The notes beneath the pieces are model-generated. The model did no database searches. It was given only the letters and a program-made list of their open reading frames with translations, and had not been told where the DNA came from. The translations under genes were made by a program, and so were the position numbers. A stretch of 64,000 nucleotides of DNA, taken from Blasia pusilla (taxonomy: Eukaryota; Marchantiophyta; Marchantiopsida; Blasiales). Of this stretch, positions 46,936-58,900 are shown one piece after another. How positions within the stretch are numbered: position 1 is the first letter of the stretch; each line of letters begins with the position of its first letter. The stretch is from the NCBI GenBank assembly GCA_050084515.1, contig CM114271.1, forward strand, positions 54,622,001 to 54,686,000, read 5' to 3'.

Positions 46936-48325
46936 AGGTTGCATGGAAACAAAAAAATCCGTCCATGGGATGGACATGCCAGCCCGCACCGAGCCCGCTA
47001 CCTAGACCCGGGCTGATGGAGTCTGCACTTGTTACGTGGCGCGTAGGGCGGGCTCAGCGTGGAGTCAAGACGGGCTCTAGGCTGATTGGGCGCGAGCTCC
47101 GGGCCGGCAGGTGCCGGCTCTGCGCACGCAGGTGTGGGCTCAAAGCTGATTGGGCGTGGGTAGGCGCTGGCTTTAGGCGAGCAAGCACAGGCTCCAGGCG
47201 GGCAGGAGTGGACTCGGGGTGGCGAGGCGCCGGCTCAAGGGCCCGCATGCGGACCACATTTTGGTCCAGCCGACCAAATTTTTGCGGCCCCAATGCAGGC
47301 CTTGAGCTTGCACCGAGCCCGCCCCCGGCCAGGATGCGGGTCACACAACAGTTGTGGGCTGCGGGCGGGTGCGAGCTTGGATGCGGGCTCGTGTGCGAGC
47401 CTCAGTTACGGAGCCTGCACGGACATGTCCGTCCATAGGATGGCATACGTCCACGGAAAGAACGGACATGGACATGTCCACAGACAGGGACTTTTTCCAT
47501 GTGCACCCTTGGATGAACCTAAAAACCCTTGCCTTGAATTGACTATCAAATGTCATGAGGGTTCTTGAAACTCACTTGATACCTTGAGATGCTTAGTGAT
47601 CATAAGGTGTTATAGAGGGACAAGGGGGATTTTTTTCATATTAATGTCTCAAGTTCAAGGTTGCATGTGGACAAAGTTTGTGTCTGCGGCCAAGTCCATA
47701 GACTTGTGTTCATCTTATAGAAGGACTTGTTCATATGGGCCCCACCTCCACTTCCCATGTTTGCATAGAAATGGACTTGTCCATCTGTGGGATAGACATG
47801 CCTAGCAAGTCCCTTGGCTAGGTTTCTTTGGTATCACAATTGCGTAGGCTTAGGACTCAAGAATGGATGTAGGCTCGAATCGAATTGCACACGAAAAAAG
47901 TCCATATCAAGAGATATGTCCATGTCTGCGGACTTATGTTCATCACTAAGAAAGACATAACCGTGTCGGCCCCAATATGGGTGGCCCACACATGAGCCCA
48001 CCCCTACAATCGCCGAGCCCGCACCAATTTTTTGGCCCAAATGTAGCACGCTGCAAGCCTGCAGTCAAGGCTAGGCCCCCAAATGGCGGGTTAAAACCCG
48101 CACAAGGCCCACGATCTTGCAGGCTGGGCCTCGATTGGTAGGCTTAGGGCCCGCACGAGATCCATGTCTGAGCCCACCATTTGGGGGCGAGTAGCTCTCC
48201 CAATCGGAGCCCAGCCTGTTCCACATGAAACAAAAGTGATGCATGCTCCGTTAGCCCCAGTCTACGCTAAGGGCACGACGGGCTCAGATGTGGGCCTATG
48301 CGGCATGTCTGTTTCCATGCAACCT
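46936..48325. mobile_element. GC-rich nested element with 15-bp terminal inverted repeats
   Basis: Perfect 15-bp inverted ends, AGGTTGCATGGAAAC (46936-46950) and GTTTCCATGCAACCT (48311-48325), enclose about 1.4 kb of GC-rich DNA in an AT-rich setting. Inside are further ends of the same or a related family: a right-type end TTTTTCCATGTGCACCCTT (about 47492-47512), a left-type end AAGGTTGCATGTGGACAAAG (47669) and a left-type TTGCACACGAAAAAAGTCC (about 47885). It therefore looks like several copies inserted into one another. Long frames inside (for example 46965-47438) are low-complexity Gly/Arg/Ala-rich and share no motif with transposases. Non-autonomous elements are the likely nature. Confidence 0.7.
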
Positions 48326-48689
48326 TGATTCAAAGAGGTAGGAAAAGATCGGATGGATGTGTAGGCTAACACCCCTCTCATGGACCAATTCGAGCCTATG
48401 TGTGGCTCGGACTGGCCCACAGTAGGCCAACTTCAGGGCACGTCAACTAGCTGGGGTTGATGTCCTAGAAGGGCCCGTGGCGGGCCTATCGCGTGCCACG
48501 TGCGGTCTTGATGCAAGCCTCTACGAGCGTGGTGTGGATTCGGTGGGGGATACAAAATTTGTGGTAAGAACATGTGACAAGTCATTGGATTGGGTGTGGG
48601 CTAGTCAAGCCCAAGTCTACGTCGCGGGCGGGGCGGGCCGTAGAAACACGGGCTCACACGGACATATCTAGCCTAGGGACGAACATAAG

Positions 48690-48897
48690 TCTTAGGACAC
48701 AAACTTTGTATGTGTGTAACCTTGCCATTCCCTCCCTCCTTATTTCAGCGCCCGCCCTTACCATGGTTTCTACTATTAGCTACAATTGTAGGCCCCATCT
48801 CTTGAAATCCATGTTTGCAGAGATATTCTCACTTGTCTGTCCATATATGTACTAGGAATGGACTTGTCAATTTTTGTGTAACCACGCTCAAGGTATC
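48690..48897 (+). repeat. Right half of the short AAGGTTGCA repeat family
   Basis: From about 48720 to 48897 it matches the right half of the 53009-53277 element: CCTCCTTATT, a TAGCTACAATTGTAGGCCCC-type middle, AATCCATGTTTGC, GGAATGGACTTGTCAATTTTT and the end GTGTAACC. Just before it, TTTGTATGTGTGTAACCTT (48702-48720) is another right-type end, so copies abut here. Confidence 0.6.
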
Positions 48898-48898
48898 A

Positions 48899-51570
48899 TG
48901 TAAATGCCAATCGTTGAGGGTGATACCAAGTGTCGATATAATTTCCTTCAGGAAAAGAAAGATGAACTCATCACACTCGTCAACAAGGCTCTTACAGAGT
49001 GCTCACCCACAGTGAACACGACTGAGTTCAGCGACATCCTACATCAATGTTGCAGAAAAGTCCTACCTTTCCAACTATCTGGAGGCAAACACATTAGATC
49101 CACTTCTACGTTCTTCTCCCAACCCTGGTTTGACAAGGACTGCAAAGAGGCCCGCAGGAGCTGAATCACTAGCCGAGGAGGATCCACACTCTCCACACAC
49201 TCGATTGTTGCAGAAAACTTACAAACGATTGGTAATGTAGGAAGAAACACAAATACATTGCCATCAAGATCACAGAGTTCACACAATGTGATGAAATACC
49301 AATCGCCAAATTCTGGAGAATACTCGGGAATAGACAGTAACATCATTCCACTCCAGGATCTATAGATTTGGACCACATATGGTACCCAACTTTACCACTC
49401 CAACACCGCCGCTCCCACCGACCCCCGGCCGAATGGGCTTCAGGATCTACCGGACCTCTTCACCATTGACGATGTCACATCAGGAATCAAAAGGCTACAT
49501 AACAAACAGAGGATGGCCTGGGGTGCCAGGCTCAAATGTTCAAATTCGCAAGTGAGGCAATTGGCCCAACCTCACGAGAATGTTCAATCTGCAGATTCAA
49601 CAGGGCTTCCCACCGAATGGCAAATGAATACGATCTACCCACTCTTCAAAGCTAGAGACCCAATGATACCATCCAACTACGTAATCGATCATGGTGAGCT
49701 CCCTCATGGCCAAGTTGTATGGGCTATTGTTGGAAAGGAAAATCGAGATCGGGCTGAAGAAAAGAAGGTGCGAGCCAGGAGGACAAGCAGGTTTCGACAC
49801 TCACATAGCACCCTGGATCACCTTCTCACACTGGGTACTGATTGAAGAAACTTCCAAGTCGAGAATTGGTCACAAGCCCGGTAAATTGTTCTCATTGTTT
49901 TGTAGACTTCAAGAAGGCCTTTGACACAGTCCCAAGGGCGCTCCTTTGAAACGACTTGAAGAGTTGGGTGTCCCACCACAACAACTTATAGCGATCAAGG
50001 TCTTATATGCTCAGTGTTTGCACAGATTTCCACTAAGAGGGCAGATCTGAAACTTTATCTTCCAACACCGAGTCAAACAAGGATGCCCCTCTCACCTACA
50101 TTGTTTGGGCTCTACATTGACGAACTTGAAGAGGTGTTTTGTGGAGTGAATGGAGATCCACGAGAGCTAGCACTTTGCCTCATCCCCCGCTCATGTATGC
50201 AGATGATATAGTTCGATGTCTAGAAACAAAGACATGGGCTCCAACTTTACCTCGAATGCACTTTCAAGCTTCGCAACAAATCGGGCATGGAAGTCAACTT
50301 GCTGAAAACGAAGATAATCATCTTTGGATCACAGCCTCACGGCGCATGGTCACACACTTTCACCTTCAGCCAGAGGAATGAGAAGGGAGATCATTGAGAT
50401 TGTGGGTGAGTACATATACCTGGGGTGCAACTCAAACCCAACAACCAATGGAGAGCCAATGGGAGTCGTAACAAGATCAATGCAGCTTGAGGGGTCTACA
50501 CTGCTACAATCCAATTGCAGAAGAATGGGGCGTGGCATATTCCATAGAAACTCCATCTCTTCAAAGCTCTGGTGATCCCAAACCACACTCTATGCATCTC
50601 AAGTGTGGGGCCCAACTCCAAGGCTTGGCCCCGGGGCCTTGAGGCCCCTAAAACTCTTCATGTGACAGAGTCTGGGCATTAGGAAAACCAACTCCCCACG
50701 ACATTCTATTGGCTGAGTTTGGGAGGTACCAATGGAGATCCATGTTTGTTAAGAATCTGATCACATTTCTCCAACACCTTGAGGATATCTCATGAGACGA
50801 TCCCAATGGTCTATCCGCCAGGGCCTACGTGGTTTCAAAAAGTAGTGCCACCCTTGGGGCTAAAAATTGGTACTATGACCTGCATGGAGTGGCTCATGAA
50901 ATGGGGAATATCCATCGGTGACGTGCCTACGCCACCCACCAGACCTTGTGAACAATTACACGTAAATTACATTTCCATCAATCGGGCCGACACAGGCGCC
51001 TGGGAAAGTAGGGAAATTCCTCTCACAAAATGGTGAAAGAATGAGGCGCTACCACACCCTCATGAACAATCTGCAGATCCATGCAAAGAAGCCTCCTACA
51101 TCTCGCCCCATTCCCACTAAGTTACGTCATACATTAGCGAGATTCAGATGTGGCTCACCGACTGGAGATTGAGAAAGGAAAATTCTCACAAAAGAAAAGA
51201 GAGGACAGATTATGTAGATTTTGCAACTCGGGGCTTGTTGATGATGAACATCACTACCTCTTCGATCGCACCTTTCACGATCACATTAGGCTTGACTTCC
51301 GGATCTCTTTGTTCACCGAGCTCCCAGTGGTCCTCCTGTTCATGACTAGGCAGAATCGACTAAGATTGCTAAATTCTTGCATAGTTGTGTGAAAACCATG
51401 GACACTCACTGGCTCGAGGACCCCTTAGGCCCTCGCCGGTGCTTGCTCTCTCTCCAAATTTGTTGTTAAGTGTCAAAACTAAGTCCCATGGCCCTGTGGG
51501 GTCCCCGTGGACAATAAATCTATTCATTCATTCATTCATTCATTCATTCTCTCTCTCTCTCTCTCTCTCA
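48899..51570 (+). mobile_element. 5'-truncated non-LTR retrotransposon (LINE)
   Basis: The plus strand carries scattered pieces of a LINE reverse transcriptase: TEWQMNTIYPLFKARDPMIP, MAKLYGLLLERKIE, GQAGFDTH, a DFKKAFDTVPRA-type box (from about 49905), LEELGVPPQQLIAIKVLYAQ, VKQGCPSHL / PLSPTLFGLYIDELE (about 50070-50130), PLMYADDIV with an intact ADD active site (about 50188-50214), and a late YIYLGC box. Near the end is a Cys/His motif, RLCRFCNSGLVDDEHHYLFD, as found at the C-terminus of several LINEs. Many stops and frame changes make it inactive. No AP endonuclease domain remains. The 3' end is a run of ATTC units followed by CT. Confidence 0.85.
51522..51569 (+). repeat. LINE 3' tail: (ATTC)n followed by (TC)n
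   Basis: About seven ATTC units (51522-51549) followed by about 20 bp of TC. The tail comes right after AATAAATCT, in the position where a LINE ends. A simple-repeat tail instead of poly(A) is typical of some non-L1 LINE clades. Confidence 0.8.
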
Positions 51571-53008
51571 AATTGAAATGTTGACCATTTTATCTTGTAG
51601 TTACTTATACACTTTGGAAATGTAATACCTCGGATTGAAAAAAATCTTGATCCCCAATCCCTTCTTGGCATTTCATAAAACTATCATAATATTTGCCTTC
51701 TCCTTGTCTTCCACTCCCTATATCTACCTGCTCCTTATTTTTACACCCTATCCATACTCCCGTTCTTCATTTGAAAATCCCTTCATCCCATCTTCCAAAA
51801 AATAAAAATGAAAAAGGCCTTGCCTTGCTTATTTATTTGGAGGAAAAAAATCCCCAAAATCCATGGCTCTTCCTTTGAAAACAAACGCATAAGTGGACAT
51901 TGGCCTAAACCCCTTCTTAAGAAAATCCATCCTTTTCTCTCAAAGTATTAATTATTTTCTCTTATAATAACGTATGGAATTTGCAAAAATAATCTATACT
52001 ATTATCATACTTAGGAATTATGAAATGTAAATTTTTTTGTGCTAATCACATTGTGTTCCTTTGTTTCAAATTTCAAAAAAACTTGTTTAGATGTTTCATT
52101 GATATTTGATTTTAGATTTTAAAATATTCTCATCATTTTTTGAAGTTTTTAATAAAATAAAATTTCCTCGTATTGCATGAGATATAAAACTAGCATATAA
52201 GGTTACGGTTATGCTAGCTTATGTTTAGAAGGCATAGCTCTAGAAGATAAGCTTAAATTTTTTTTTCTACTTGAGTCATATTCTGAGTGCTTGAAATTAT
52301 GCCTATCCACTATCCGTGGCCTAATTTTCTATTCTCCCTATTCATAATCTAATATTCTATCTTGCCTAAATTAAGAAATTGTAATTTTAGATTTGGTATA
52401 TTCCCTTATCAACTACCTCTTTGTTATTATTGAATGAGTTTGTGATATGATTACAATGAGGCCTCAAGAGGCCTTAAGTTATCTTGTCTAAATCCACAAG
52501 GAATTTTTCTAAATCCACTAGTCTACAAGTTGAAATTTCTTGAAGTCTATGTGGGACCTAAAAAACATTTCTACTGCCAACTTCCCAAGCTCATAGCCTT
52601 ATATAAGATAAAAAAGGGAACTCTATCTTGGTGGGCCCGCCTCTGTCCATATCCACCTTATTGTTGAGATTATCCATGAATGAGAACTTTCATCATTCCA
52701 AAAAAGGTCTATGGTCAAAAGTATCCAAGTCCATGCTTTGAAATTATTTCATTATTTTGTTTCACCCTTGATAATAAACTTTGTATTACCTTATTTGAGA
52801 GATATCACCCTCATATATATATATATACTTAAAATATAAAGGTTCATATTTTCGAGTCATAAAATTTTTACTATGTTAACCAAATCCTACAACCTTATAG
52901 AAGACCAAGTCCAACTCTTTTAATGAGGAGATAATAGAATTCATGATCAAATCTGAAACTTTAAACTCATTTGTATCAAGCCTAGGAATTATGTGACGTG
53001 TTAAGTAT
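51571..53008. other. AT-rich stretch without recognised genes
   Basis: No coding similarity was seen. CTTATATAAG at about 52597-52606 resembles a TATA box and might belong to an old LTR, but nothing else supports that. Confidence 0.4.
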
Positions 53009-53277
53009 CAAGGTTGCATATGGACAAAGTCCGTGTCTGCGGTCATGTCCGTGGACTTACGTTGGTCCTATGGAAGGACTTATCGATGTGGATCTCACCT
53101 TCCCCTTCTTTCTTATTCCCCCCACTTGCTTATGTGTTCCATACTTTCATGTTTCTTCCTCCCCCCTTACTGCCCCACTTGCCCTTGCCTTAGCTTTCAT
53201 CATACTATAGTGTGGGCCCCAACTCTTCACATCCATGTCCAACCTCGGGATGGACTTATAATTTTTTGTGCAACCAT
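53009..53277. mobile_element. Short non-autonomous element, AAGGTTGCA ends (copy 1)
   Basis: About 270 bp from AAGGTTGCATATGGACAAAG to TTTTTTGTGCAACC. The interior has TGTCCGTGGACTTA, TCCTATGGAAGGACTTATC, CCCCCCACTTGC, GTGGGCCCCAACTCTT and CGGGATGGACTTATAA. The inverted GGTTGCA / TGCAACC ends and absence of a gene suggest a MITE-like element. It aligns over its whole length with the reverse complement of 56946-57243. Confidence 0.72.
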
Positions 53278-53279
53278 GT

Positions 53280-54285
53280 TTCGTATCCTCCAAATAAGAA
53301 AGAAACAAGAGTAAATAGTTTGTAACTAATATATTAGTTTTATCACTCATATCACAATATTCACAAAGAGTGGATTCAATTTGATAATGCAGAGCTTTGG
53401 ACCATTATTCAGAAGATTTTTTACTTTTGGATTTCATTGATTGGAAATTTAGCTCCTACGGACATTTTTTTCTCAAATTTTGGACGTTGGCATATTACAT
53501 ATATGTGGAATTCCTCATAGAAATTTCTAATCTTAGGGTTTATTTTATTTTAAAGATCAAAATTTTACAAATAAAATTAAGATTTTATGTCCATTTCATT
53601 AAAAAATTCAAAATTTATACATAATTTTTTTTTAATGTTCAATTATACCTTATACAATAAAATAATTGAACTCTCATTGATATCTATTTTTTTCTCAAAT
53701 CCAAGTAACTAAGTTTTAAGGATATCATATATTGGCAAGAGAAGGATAAGGTATGACATCATGGTTGGTTGACATGTAGAGTTCTATCATATTTTCAACA
53801 TAGATTATTGAGCGGGTTGTAAGGGCGTAACTTTTTCTTGAGTGGTCGGATGAGATTGCATAATATAGCTATATTGCATCGCAATCATTATTTCAAAAAG
53901 AACCCTCTTATTCACTATTTTGGGCCATATAACCCGTTAATCAAGTCAACCGTAACTTTGTAAATTGTGGGCGTATGTTATCATTTAGGGCTATCTTATG
54001 GGGAAGAGCTATTTTGCACTTATAAAGATATGGTGTTTGATGAAATCAGATGATGGTGGAAAAAAAAGATTTACTCCAAATTGTTAGTATGCCTCATGGT
54101 ATAATTCAAAACCTAGGAAGGAATGATGAAGAAGTATCATAGAGAATCATGAGAAATGATAACTCTTACTCATAACATCAAGCAAGGTGAAACATAATAT
54201 ATAGAGAGTGATATATGATGGCTTCTTGGATATCCATTAGATATACATGGGGAAGACTCTTCAAGTATAAAAGCCGAGCACTCTT
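53280..54285. other. AT-rich stretch without recognised genes
   Basis: No gene or element recognised. The last 100 bp may still be part of the copia remnant that follows. Confidence 0.4.
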
Positions 54286-54289
54286 GAAA

Positions 54290-55290
54290 ATACAATCCAA
54301 AAACCACAGTGGGTTGAATCTATGGATGAACAACTCATAGGCGATTGGATCTAGATGGGTAATGAAGGTGAAGCATACTTATGATGGCACTATCATTAGA
54401 TTTCAAGACAGATGAGAAATCAAGGAATATGCACAACATTATGGCTTAAACTAAGATACAACATCTAGTCATGTAGCCAAGATGATAACAATAAAAACCT
54501 TTATACCTTTGGTGACTAGAAAAGAATGGAGAATATATCAAGTGAATTCATTTCTTAATGGGGATTTGGAGGAGGAAGTCTACATATTCCCTTGGATATG
54601 AGCATTTGGATTATCCTTTTTTGTATGCAAATTGACAAATGCTCTTTATGTACTCAAACAAGCTTCAAGAGTTTAGTATGGCATGATCATTAAATTCCTA
54701 CATACCCTTGGATTTCAATTTTTCAGTTCAGATCCCTCACTCATTGAGTTGAAGGGAATATGATTTTAATCATTATCTACGTTGATGATTTATTTTGAGT
54801 GACAGCAATGAACATTTGATACCAAAGATTTCAATTTTGCTGAAACAATTGGAAGAGCGAGAGATCAAGGACTTTCTTATTATAAATTTTAATAAGGATG
54901 GAGATCATACATTGTTACTTCAAAACTAGCATGCTCTTGACAAGATTTATGAGCTTGAAATTATTAGTGTGCAATACTATTTTGATACCATTGGACCATA
55001 ACAGTGAAGCTTAGAGAAAATGACGATGATGAAATAAATAATCCCAACATGTATTATGCATGAAAATCCACTATTTAGATCATTGTCAACATTGGTTGTT
55101 GTTTCAAATGTCATACCTTAGAACGATGTCGTAGATCCAAAATTGAATCCATCATCAATTAGATAGTGCTCAACACCTCTTGTGGCATCAATTTCGTCCA
55201 TCATGCCAGTATATAATGGGTGTTTGAAAGGGTAGCACATATCATGTTTGACTCCAACTCTAGCTACGGTTCTTCTAGGAGAATTCATGA
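54290..55290 (+). pseudogene. Old Ty1/copia reverse transcriptase remnant
   Basis: Broken plus-strand translation still shows copia RT landmarks in order: PQWVESMDEQLIGD, RWVMKVKHTYDGTIIRF, QVNSFLNGDLEEEVYI, LTNALYVLKQASRV and the downstream IIKFLHTLGFQFFSSDPSL. Stop codons are frequent and the catalytic YVDD box near 54780 survives only approximately (YVDDLF-like). It is much more decayed than the 15.9-20.3 kb element, and no LTRs were found. The weak stretch after 55080 is included by position only. Confidence 0.72.
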
Positions 55291-55640
55291 GTCATAGGTG
55301 TAGTTACGATAGGGCCATGTGAGCAAGTGGTCTTTTTGCTCTTACCATCACAGAGAAGTTTGGGATTGTGCGTAGGAATAGATTGGTATCTAGAGTTACC
55401 CTAAAACATGTCCAATAACTAAGGGAATGATTGGAAATCTTTTGATCCAGGATCTTGTGTGTGTCTGATCTCCAACTTTCCATTTGGAAGTGTGGTTTCC
55501 AATTTGATGAATTACATGGATGATGGTGGCGATATATGTTATATATTGATGTGTATGCGCACAACAAACATCTTCAGTTGACTAAATTCGATATGATTTA
55601 TCTAGAATAAGCGTCTAGAGTGTTATTTGTATGACACTTG
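55290..55640 (-). repeat. Diverged copy of the gypsy-associated terminal repeat
   Basis: On the plus strand it contains GGGCCATGTGAGCA, CTTTTTGCTCTTA, ATCTAGAGTTA and GATGTGTATGCGCACAACAAACATC. The same words in the same order occur at 4320-4580 (GGGGCCACATGAGCA, CTTTTTGCTCTTA, TGATGTATGCACACAACAA-like end). It directly follows the old copia remnant. Confidence 0.6.
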
Positions 55641-56945
55641 GATTTGCTAATTTTCTTTGTAAATGAGGCAAGCTTATGAATGATATGAATATTAAAATCC
55701 TTCTATGAAATAATGATTTTTTACATCCTACACACCTTTATGTATTATTATGTTATAAATAAACTCTACTTCTTATTACTTATAAGAAAAAAATCTTAGA
55801 CCTAGCGAAATCTACTCAAAGTGGTAGTGGGATTACAATGTAATATCTGCTCTTCATCTTCGCAATTATGATAAGTAGTGTGAATTAGTTAGCTTGCACT
55901 CACTACAAATGAATGGATTCTCCTTTGTTTGAGGGCTTTTTCTTCTGGATATTTCCCCCTTCTATCCTAAAATATATGCAATCAAATATAGGGGTTCTTA
56001 TTTAATTATTCGTAAGGATATGTTAAATAAAAAATTTAAGGGAAATATTATAATCTATTTTGGAAAACTCCTAGGTCCTTTAATAAAGTTGATAAATGTA
56101 ATAGAGCGAGGGGTGAAATTTTTGTGTGCCACATATCATCATTACATCGGATAAATCATATTTCCGTATACAATATGAAAATACATACTATAAATAGATT
56201 AGATTTATGTGTAACTAGTGCACTGCACACGACAAATAAATAAGTTACCCGTAAATTCACCAAAAAAATTTCTTGATGTCTATCTTTTGAAAAATATGTT
56301 CTTGTTATCCTATTGTCATGTATCAACCAAATAGGTATTTATAAATCAAGAAGCCTCTCTCTAATAACAATGTAGGTAAGTATACAAGGAGGAAGTTTAT
56401 ATTGCACTTCATACTACACCTTACTATTTGAAACCCTATTATTATTTTTCATTGTTCGATGGGGTTGAGTCTTGGTAACGTAAAAAGTAAATATTCAATA
56501 AAATAAGAATCGTTTAAGATCTTAAAGTGGATATCCAAAATGGAATCTAAACCTCCAAGACTCTTTTTCACTACTTTGATATTAATTTGAAAATTTCAAG
56601 CAATGTTAAGGTTGCACTCTATGGTCTACCTTACAATCCTTCTTTGAGCAACATCATTTGTTTCCACTCTTGGAGGGGATTGGAATTTAGTTATATGAGA
56701 AATAAATACTTAAGAAATATATGAAGTGGTTTGAATTAAACACTACTTGGGATGAGAGGCGCATATTTGTCATCATTCCAATCCTTTTTTAGGTTTGTGA
56801 CTACTTTTTGTGTCCACTTCGTGTGAGTCATTTTTCAGGCGAATGTGAGTCGACTCTAGTCTATAATTGTTTCAAAATTTGAAATTTCATTGTGAGTAAG
56901 TTGCAAGCTCCACAAATTTGTCCATCTCATGAGACATGAAAGCAC
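55641..56945. other. AT-rich stretch without recognised genes
   Basis: No coding similarity or structured repeat was seen in this 1.3 kb. Confidence 0.45.
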
Positions 56946-57243
56946 GGTTGCACAAGTCCCTACCTAAAGCAGACATGGACGGACAAGTTTGGACATGTTC
57001 ACGAACGTGGATTGCAAGAGGTAGGGCCCATAGTTATAGCTCATGGTGGAAGGCAGGCAGGGATGCGTAAGGCAATAAGGGGGGAGGGAGAAATGAGAAA
57101 GTGTGGATCATGGAGGCAAGCGGGAGGGATGAGAAATAAAGGGGAGGTTGGGCGTACATGGATAAGTCCTTCCATAGGACAGATATAAGTCCACGGACAT
57201 GGACATGTGCGCGGATATGGATTTTCTCCACATGAAACCTTGC
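56946..57243. mobile_element. Short non-autonomous element, AAGGTTGCA ends (copy 2, inverted)
   Basis: The reverse complement aligns with the 53009 copy over its full length: AAGGTTTCATGTGGAGAAAA at the start, then TGTCCGTGGACTTATA, GTCCTATGGAAGGACTTATC, CCTCCCCCCTTATTGCC and the end GACTTGTGCAACCGTGC. The interiors differ by many substitutions, so both copies are old. Frames here (57034-57264 on the minus strand) are repeat translation. Confidence 0.72.
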
Positions 57244-57244
57244 G

Positions 57245-58900
57245 CACAAAATACTTGCCAACACCTCGAATTAAGATTTTTGAGTGTGCCTCGTTAAAAT
57301 ATACTAATCATTGCAAACAACTCACACAACACTTATAAGCAACAAAACCTAAACCATAAATTTCCTTTTCACCTCCAAACCCCTCCATTTTTGCTTTTCC
57401 TCCCAATTATTCAACACTTCTCTCCTCACTTTGTAACTAGTTTCTTACTATAGTGGACTTAAGTCTAGATTTTTTGGGGGTTCTTTTCATATTGAAGGAC
57501 GGGTAGATGAGTGAAACTCATAGTATTTTATCTTTTTTGCAGTACTTTACGAGTCCTTTGTGATTCCCTAGCTAGTTCAAAACCACTACTTAGAAAATGC
57601 AAAAACCCTCAACTTAGACTCTCTATTTTGTGACTTTTTTTAAAACGATTTTTTGAGTTTTTCTTTTGGATTTATTTACGAATACTTAAACATGGGATCA
57701 TTGGAAAATGACTTACAAAGCTACAAAGAAGTTATGAGTCATTTACAAGCATCTCAAAAGCATTTAGTATGAAATTGCCAATGACTTGCAACTGTAATAA
57801 AATTGAACTTAGAAGACGTGTAGTAGTCATAAGTTGTGAGTCCAATTCTCAAGTGTATGAGTCTATTACAAATATATTGCACCTAAATTTTTGCTCCTAG
57901 GACTCACAAACTAACTACTAATGTAGTAGTGTCCTACAACTTACTCTTTTTGATTCATTTGACTTTTTATTGGAAAAAATTTAAGCCATTCTTACGAAAA
58001 TTTGTAGACTTGTATGTCGTCTCAAAAAGAAAATGAGTATCGATGTAATTACATAAGGATAAGATAAAATTTCAAAGGGAGGAAATATAATGATGTGACT
58101 CCCATTATATATTGCCAAAAAAAGTGTAATTTAGCGGATTTTTGGTGGTATATTTTATCATGGATATGGGTATTTATTCGGGTTTGGTTACATATGATGC
58201 ATCTGGATCTGTTTGTTGCTATCCCTTAGTCCTTATTTCCATCCATTAGGTTGAGGGTAGGGCTTCTTCTCACGGATGTGATTGTTATTTACCTTAACTA
58301 TTGGCTTCAATGTATTCCAAAAGGTTGGGTTTATGGGCTTCTTCCCACCCATGTAAATATTGCCTCCATGAACTGATCACCAACCTTAGAGTATTCCATC
58401 CTCACCACAACGTCAATGTGACTTAAATCCCAACTATGGCAATGGTTGTAATTTTGTGTGAGTAACTTGCCATTACAAAGAAATGGGTATCTTGTATGGG
58501 GTTACAGCGCATGGCCATAGTCCTCGTAGAGTTGACATTGTCCTTCTATTGATACTAGCAAGGTGCCTCAAAATACATGAAGAATCTATGTTATTAAAAG
58601 AGGATGGGGTTTGAAAACCCGTTTCCTCATGCGTTGACATGTGTACATTTTTGCCTCCTATGTGCTAACACATGTAGTGTTTTAACAGGTATGGGCATAA
58701 CATGTGGTTTCACCCGTGGGTAGCACATGAAAAATACTAGTAAATTAACAATTGAGGTTAGTAGAAGGTAATCTAACATTTTCACTGTGTTTTTTAATCT
58801 GGATTCCTTTCATGCAACCAAATGCTCATTTCTACTAATTTTAGAATACAGTTCGTAGAGTAAATCTAAATTAAATATTTTATAATTTTCTTGTTTTGAA
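57245..58900. other. AT-rich stretch without recognised genes
   Basis: No coding similarity was seen in this 1.7 kb. Confidence 0.45.

Noticed and set aside
46965-47568. 157-codon Arg/Ala/Gly-rich frame and its neighbours
   Set aside because: It lies within the GC-rich inverted-repeat element and is open because GC-rich DNA has few stops; no motif and no similarity between overlapping frames.
47041-48325. GC-rich block as a recent transfer from a bacterium
   Set aside because: Inverted ends and internal words match other repeat copies in this window, so it is a resident element family.
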